From contig DIFM01000037.1 in the NCBI GenBank assembly GCA_002419135.1, positions 1-16,406 on the forward strand: a DNA stretch of 16,406 nucleotides. Reading direction: 5' to 3'. The notes beneath the pieces were generated by a model. It saw only the letters and a program-made list of their open reading frames with translations. It was not told the DNA's origin and ran no database searches. The position numbers were made by a program, and so were the translations under genes. This document shows positions 13,074-16,406 of this stretch, one piece after another (position 1 is the first letter of the stretch; every line of letters begins with the position of its first letter). This stretch comes from Dehalococcoidia bacterium UBA5748. Its GTDB lineage: Bacteria > Chloroflexota > Dehalococcoidia > Dehalococcoidales > UBA5627.

Positions 13074-13808
13074 ATGATAAAAAGGATTGACGGTCGCGGA
13101 TACGATGAATTGAGACCGGTCAGAATAACTCTGGGTTATCAGAGTTTCGCGGAAGGCTCTGTGCTTATCGAGATGGGCAAAACCAAAGTGATTTGTGCGG
13201 TCAGCGTCGAAGAAAAAGTCCCCGGCTTTTTAAGGGGTAGCGGTACCGGTTGGATAACGGCCGAGTATGCTATGCTGCCGCGTTCAACTAACACCAGGAC
13301 ACAGCGTGATTCGTCATCGGGTAAAATTTCGGGCAGGAGTCAGGAAATACAGCGGCTAATCGGTCGTTCTTTGCGCGGTATTGCCGAATTGTCGGAGCTT
13401 GGGGAGAGGTCTCTTTATGTGGATTGTGACGTATTGCAGGCGGATGGTGGTACCCGGACGGCGGCAATTACCGGTGCTTATGTGGCGTTGTATCAGGCGA
13501 TGAACACGCTGGCAAATATGGGTATTATTTCGTCTATACCGCTGAAATGCGGAGTTGCGGCTATCAGCGTTGGCATTGTAAGCAATAATATTTTACTTGA
13601 CCTGTGCTATGACGAAGACAGTAAAGCGCAGGCAGATTTTAATGTAGTCATGACCAGTAAAGGCGATTTTGTAGAAGTGCAGGGTACCGCTGAAGGCAAG
13701 CCTTATTCCAAATCCAGTTTCGATTCGGTTTTGTCACTGGCGGATAAGGGTATCAAACAGCTCTTTGAAATTCAGCAGGAAACCATTGACAGGATAAGCA
13801 AGATGTAG
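13074..13808 (+). CDS. rph: Ribonuclease PH
   Basis: A 244-residue phosphorolytic 3'-5' exoribonuclease that trims tRNA precursors; family members form hexamers. Diagnostic motifs are RIDGRGYDELRPVRI (4-18), SGRSQEIQRLIGRSLRG (86-102), VDCDVLQADGGTRTAAITGA (116-135) with the phosphate-binding G-T-R-T at 126-129, and DLCYDEDSKAQADFNVV (176-192) with the catalytic acidic residues. Length is normal. The ATG at 13074 has AGAGG about eleven bases upstream. No downstream cotranscribed gene (such as a RdgB/HAM1 pyrophosphatase, frequent in other genomes) is present; a repeat region follows. Confidence 0.97.
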   Translation: MIKRIDGRGYDELRPVRITLGYQSFAEGSVLIEMGKTKVICAVSVEEKVPGFLRGSGTGWITAEYAMLPRSTNTRTQRDSSSGKISGRSQEIQRLIGRSLRGIAELSELGERSLYVDCDVLQADGGTRTAAITGAYVALYQAMNTLANMGIISSIPLKCGVAAISVGIVSNNILLDLCYDEDSKAQADFNVVMTSKGDFVEVQGTAEGKPYSKSSFDSVLSLADKGIKQLFEIQQETIDRISKM

Positions 13809-13887
13809 AAAATTCTCGATTATATCCCTTATTTTCGACTTTATCGGAACTTTCCCAGAGGTAAGCCGCTTATTCCCCTCTCCTGAT

Positions 13888-13921
13888 GCTTCATTCGTCC
13901 CTCACGAATTCAGCATGACAA
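13888..13921 (-). repeat. 34-bp repeat identical to 5623-5656 (inverted)
   Basis: The reverse complement of 13888-13921 equals 5623-5656 at every position, and similarity continues into an ATC..GGAGAGG tail. The two copies are 8.2 kb apart and inverted. Confidence 0.85.
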
Positions 13922-13980
13922 CGCACAGACTACCATTCTGGAGGGAGTGCTAACGGCCGAAGAATCCGGGGAGAGGGATA

Positions 13981-14041
13981 TAGCCGTTCGTGGAGCCTGC
14001 CCTGAGTTAATTGAAGGAAGCTTGTCGAACCATAACGGCGG
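13981..14041 (+). repeat. 61-bp repeat, copy 2
   Basis: It differs from 6747-6807 at four of 61 positions and has the same orientation. GCCGTT/AACGGC form inverted ends. Confidence 0.85.
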
Positions 14042-14181
14042 AGGAGTAGTTAAACATGTCTTCCCTGTTCTTTTGACCCTTTCCCAACAGGTCGGGACTC
14101 CAGTATGACAACTACGAATCTGTCTTTCTGGAGTGAGTTAAACGACCGAAGAATCTGGTGGGAGGGGGTATTCGTTATTAT

Positions 14182-14225
14182 CTCACCCCTTTTTTATTCC
14201 ACTCTCCGCTGGCGGAGAGGGGATA
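14182..14225. repeat. CTCACCCC-type repeat, copy 2
   Basis: CTCACCCCTTTTTTATTCC followed by CTCTCCGC-TG-GCGGAGAG, a perfect 8-bp palindrome, then GGGATA. It lies just downstream of the proA stop and could also act as a transcription stop for either convergent gene, but it has no clean U-tract on the proA strand. Confidence 0.6.
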
Positions 14226-14246
14226 GAGGATAGGTTTTCGTCCGTT

Positions 14247-15524
14247 TTAGCTTCTTATCTGTCCGCTGCCGAATATTATCCACTTATATGAGGTAAGTTC
14301 TTTTAAACCGATAGGTCCTCTGGCATGCATTTTTTGAGTGCTGATACCGAGTTCGGCGCCCATACCGAACTGGCTACCGTCGGTAAAGCGGGTGCTGGCG
14401 TTGGCATAAACGCAGGCGGCATCCACTTCATTTAGGAAGCGCATCACAGCGTCATAGTTTTCGCTGACAATAGCCTCCGAATGCCCGGAGCCATATTTAT
14501 CTATATGCTCAAGCGCTTCATCCAAAGATGAAACCACTTTGATAGCGATAATCAGAGCCAGAAACTCTTTACCCCAATCTTCGTCAGTGGCAGGGACCAA
14601 TTTTCCGTCCGAGCCGCTCTTTTTAAGTATTTCCATAGCTTTTTCGTCGCAGTGAATTTCAACAGACGCTTTGCTCAACTCTTTTACTGCTTCGGGCAAA
14701 TATCTTTCGGCGATACCGGTATGCACCAGTAGCGTATCCAGGGCGTTACATACAGTAGGGCGTTGCACTTTGGCGTTGTATACTATATTTACCGCCTTTG
14801 CCATATCTGCTGCCGCATCGACATAGGTATGGCAAACACCGATTCCTCCGGAAACGACTGGCATAACCGCATTATCCTTTACGAATTTAATGAGACCGGC
14901 TCCGCCGCGGGGAACGACCATGTCGATATAGTCCGACATTTTAAGCATCAGGTTTACCAGCGAACGGTCGGTGTTTTCGATAACCTGGACTATGCCTTCG
15001 GGAAGTCCGGCTCTGTTTATGGCATTCTGTATTAATTTTGCCAGAGCCATGTTGGAATGGATGGTTTCTTTCCCGCCTCTTAAAATACAGCCGTTGCCGG
15101 ATTTAATACACAGGCTGGCGATATCAACAGTAACGTTGGGGCGGCTTTCATAAATAGCGCTAATCACTCCCAGCGGTACTCTTTTTTTCCCAATCATAAG
15201 ACCATTTTCCATAGTGTGCATTTCCGTTACTTCGCCGATTGGGTCGGGGAGTGAGGCAACGGTTAAAACATCCTTTGCCATGCCCTGTAAACGGTCTTTG
15301 GTCAATAACAGCCGGTCTAACATGGCGGTATTCATACCCGAAGCTTCGGCTTCAGTGTAGTCTATTTTATTAGCTGCCAGTATGTCATCGCATTTTGCTA
15401 ATAAATCCTCGGCAATATTCTTTAAAGCCTGATTTTTTACGGGAGTACCGATATATGCCATGCGCTTGGAGGCTGATTTTGCGGCTTTGGCTATATTTTC
15501 CAGTTCTTCGTTTATCGTATCCAT
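14247..15524 (-). CDS. proA: Gamma-glutamyl phosphate reductase (glutamate-5-semialdehyde dehydrogenase)
   Basis: A 425-residue NADPH-dependent enzyme of proline synthesis that reduces gamma-glutamyl phosphate to glutamate 5-semialdehyde. Diagnostic stretches are RVPLGVISAIYESRPNVT, CILRGGKE, VPRGGAGLI, KVQRPTVCNALDTLLVH with the catalytic cysteine (C259), YGSGHSEAI and the C-terminal TDGSQFGMGAELGISTQK and ARGPIGLKELTSYKW. Two ATGs lie close together. GAGAGG (15536-15531) abuts the first and is six bases from the second, so the start is placed at 15524. proB is not adjacent. A minus-strand TATAAT lies 35 bp upstream. Confidence 0.96.
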   Translation of the reverse strand: MDTINEELENIAKAAKSASKRMAYIGTPVKNQALKNIAEDLLAKCDDILAANKIDYTEAEASGMNTAMLDRLLLTKDRLQGMAKDVLTVASLPDPIGEVTEMHTMENGLMIGKKRVPLGVISAIYESRPNVTVDIASLCIKSGNGCILRGGKETIHSNMALAKLIQNAINRAGLPEGIVQVIENTDRSLVNLMLKMSDYIDMVVPRGGAGLIKFVKDNAVMPVVSGGIGVCHTYVDAAADMAKAVNIVYNAKVQRPTVCNALDTLLVHTGIAERYLPEAVKELSKASVEIHCDEKAMEILKKSGSDGKLVPATDEDWGKEFLALIIAIKVVSSLDEALEHIDKYGSGHSEAIVSENYDAVMRFLNEVDAACVYANASTRFTDGSQFGMGAELGISTQKMHARGPIGLKELTSYKWIIFGSGQIRS

Positions 15525-15541
15525 TTCCATCCTCTCTTTTG

Positions 15542-15565
15542 ATGGTAAGCGTTTGCTTTATTATA
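15542..15565 (-). promoter_or_regulatory. proA -10 box with a LacI-family-like site at the start point
   Basis: On the minus strand TATAAT (15565-15560) predicts a start near 15553. The plus-strand GTAAGCGTTTGC across 15545-15556 resembles LacI/CcpA-type operators (compare TGTAAGCGTTTACA) and covers that start point. The -35 is poor. The operator call is a resemblance only. Confidence 0.3.
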
Positions 15566-15598
15566 TACTTCCGGCCTTAGTAAAGGGAAATAATTTAG

Positions 15599-15620
15599 AA
15601 AAGTCCCGATTATCTCGGGA
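15599..15620 (-). terminator. Candidate terminator of the DUF559 gene
   Basis: TCCCGA (15604-15609) and TCGGGA (15615-15620) form a six-bp stem with a five-base loop. On the minus strand it is followed by CTTTTC. It lies about 37 bp past the DUF559 stop codon. The stem is short and the same TCCCGA..TCGGGA motif also occurs in a repeat at 3025-3040, so it may be a repeat remnant. Confidence 0.35.
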
Positions 15621-15656
15621 TGGCAGTCTCAATGAATTGGGGCTGACGGTTGAGGG

Positions 15657-16016
15657 TTAAGTCATTCTTTCTTTCACAACCATATCGATTGTTTCGCATA
15701 CCCCGTTGAAGTTTTGATTAATATCAATATTGGTAAACCTTAGCACATTTAATTCGAGGCTGTTCAGATATTCTGTACGGTCTTTGTCGTAAATTATTTC
15801 AACATCCTCATAATGTTGCGAACCGTCAATCTCGATTACCAGTTTTGCCTTATCGCAATAAAAATCGACGATGTAATTACCAATGACTTTTTGGCGGTTG
15901 AATTGCACGGCATAAGTTTTAAGAAAATCATGCCAAAGATGCCGCTCTTCTTTGGTCATGTTTTTCCGTAGTTTTTGAGCGTTTGATATTAAGTTATTGT
16001 TTTTAGGGAGATTCAT
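15657..16016 (-). CDS. DUF559 (Vsr/PD-(D/E)XK-like) nuclease-domain protein
   Basis: A 119-residue protein with the DUF559 pattern: LRKNMTKEERHLWHDFL (17-33), FNRQKVIGNYIVDFYC (39-54, R41, Q42, D51), LVIEIDGSQHYE (59-70, E62, D64, H68), then DKDRTEYLNSLELNVLRFTNIDI (77-99). These residues match the active-site layout of very-short-patch-repair-type endonuclease folds. The cellular role of DUF559 proteins is largely unknown. GAGGAG lies six bases before the ATG. The gene has the tandem repeat array immediately upstream; its promoter must lie in the short gap or within the array. Confidence 0.88.
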   Translation of the reverse strand: MNLPKNNNLISNAQKLRKNMTKEERHLWHDFLKTYAVQFNRQKVIGNYIVDFYCDKAKLVIEIDGSQHYEDVEIIYDKDRTEYLNSLELNVLRFTNIDINQNFNGVCETIDMVVKERMT

Positions 16017-16044
16017 TACTTACTCCTCGATAGAAGAATGAAAT

Positions 16045-16406
16045 AAGCCTTCCCCTTGGGGAAGGTGGCAGACCGGTTTATCGGGATGACGGATGAGGGT
16101 CGATTTGCATTATTCTTCATCCCTCATCAGTTTCGCTTCGTTCAACAGCTTCCCCCAAGGGAAGCCGTTTATAAGCCTTCCCCTTGGGGAAGGTGGCAGA
16201 CCGGTTTATCGGGATGACGGATGAGGGTCGATTTATATTATCCCTCATCAGTTTCGCTGCGCTCAACAGCTTCCCCCAAGGGAAGCCATTTTACAAGCCT
16301 TCCCCTTGGGGAAGGTGGCAGACCGGTTTATCGGGATGACGGATGAGGGTCAATTTATACTATCCCTCATCAGTTTCGCTTCGCTCAACAGCTTCCCCCA
16401 AGGGAA
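16045..16406 (+). repeat. Tandem array of a compound palindromic repeat, running off the window
   Basis: Three units are seen: 16045-16166, 16173-16287 and 16295-16406 (cut by the window end). They are separated by 6-7 bp linkers, with periods of 128 and 122 bp. Each unit has three nested inverted motifs: CCTTCCCC-TT-GGGGAAGG at the left, ATGAGGG facing CCCTCAT around the centre, and GCTTCCC-CCAA-GGGAAGC at the right. Between them lie a conserved TGGCAGACCGGTTTATCGGG stretch and TCAGTTTCGCTxCGxTCAAC. Differences are mostly in the centre. An inverted relative lies at 3137-3249. Confidence 0.85.

Larger units (their letters stand above)
13809..14246. other. Intergenic repeat mosaic between convergent rph and proA
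   Basis: These 438 bp hold, in order, a TTGTCATGCTGAATTC element on the minus strand (13885-13921), a CATTCTGGAGGG half-element (13932-13976), the second 61-bp repeat (13981-14041), another TCTTTCTGGAG half-element (14110-14167) and a CTCACCCC repeat (14182-14225). No gene is supported. Confidence 0.7.

Noticed and set aside
14763..15035. Plus-strand open frame antisense to proA, and similar antisense frames inside pepA, thiC and the transporter gene
   Set aside because: They are shadows of strongly conserved genes on the other strand, without ribosome sites or recognisable motifs.
16045..16406. CRISPR array
   Set aside because: The repeats are 115-122 bp with 6-7 bp linkers, internally palindromic, and have no short-repeat/unique-spacer pattern or cas genes.

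Overview
This window reads as ordinary chromosome of a bacterium with moderate G+C (roughly mid-40s percent, judged by eye). Genes are closely spaced on both strands, two CDS calls use TTG starts, and most genes have AGGAG-type ribosome binding sites. The short thiC form, the small 2[4Fe-4S] ferredoxin, the stand-alone ArsA-family ATPase and the many hairpin-forming intergenic repeats suggest an anaerobe. My best guess is Chloroflexota/Dehalococcoidia, with a clostridial-type genome as the alternative; this is inference with low confidence. There is no prophage, plasmid replicon, CRISPR array, rRNA or tRNA.

Layout. 1-40: first codons of a leftward gene, probably pdxS. 185-916: rsmG. 945-1473: a membrane-protein gene broken by two frame changes and a stop. 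1488-2989: extended -10 promoter, TPP riboswitch, terminator and thiC. 3315-5438: a P-loop kinase and a leucyl aminopeptidase in a likely two-gene operon. 5824-6717: an ArsA/Get3-family ATPase. 7206-8147: a Crp/Fnr-family regulator followed by a small ferredoxin with a CRP-like site between them. 8364-8597: a double zinc-ribbon protein. 8616-9154 (leftward): a small membrane protein and a DUF167 protein. 9265-9744: a CinA C-terminal (PncC-type) amidase. 9790-11031 (leftward): an ArsB/SLC13-superfamily transporter. 11164-11400: a small Cys-rich HNH-like protein. 11437-12472 (leftward): a divergent PlsY-like membrane protein and a TfoX-N protein. 13074-13808: RNase PH. 14247-15524 (leftward): proA. 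15657-16016 (leftward): a DUF559 nuclease-like protein. 16045-end: a tandem array of a compound palindromic repeat.

How the genes fit together. Most act independently: rRNA methylation (rsmG), tRNA 3' trimming (rph), thiamine (thiC) and probably PLP (pdxS) synthesis, proline synthesis (proA), peptide turnover (pepA) and pyridine-nucleotide salvage (cinA/pncC). The best regulatory circuits visible are the thiC TPP riboswitch and the Crp/Fnr-ferredoxin pair. In the latter, a TGAGA-N6-TCACA site lies about 41.5 bp before the predicted ferredoxin start point, the classical class II activator position.

Intergenic regions over about 300 bp (2990-3314, 5439-5823, 6718-7205, 12473-13073, 13809-14246, 16017-16406) are mosaics of a few recurring hairpin-forming repeat families with no credible genes. 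I do not see a clearly new multi-gene system. The observations most worth following are the CRP-like site, the repeated box flanking the regulator's own promoter, the competing hairpins before the zinc-ribbon gene, the divergent PlsY paralogue and the repeat array.
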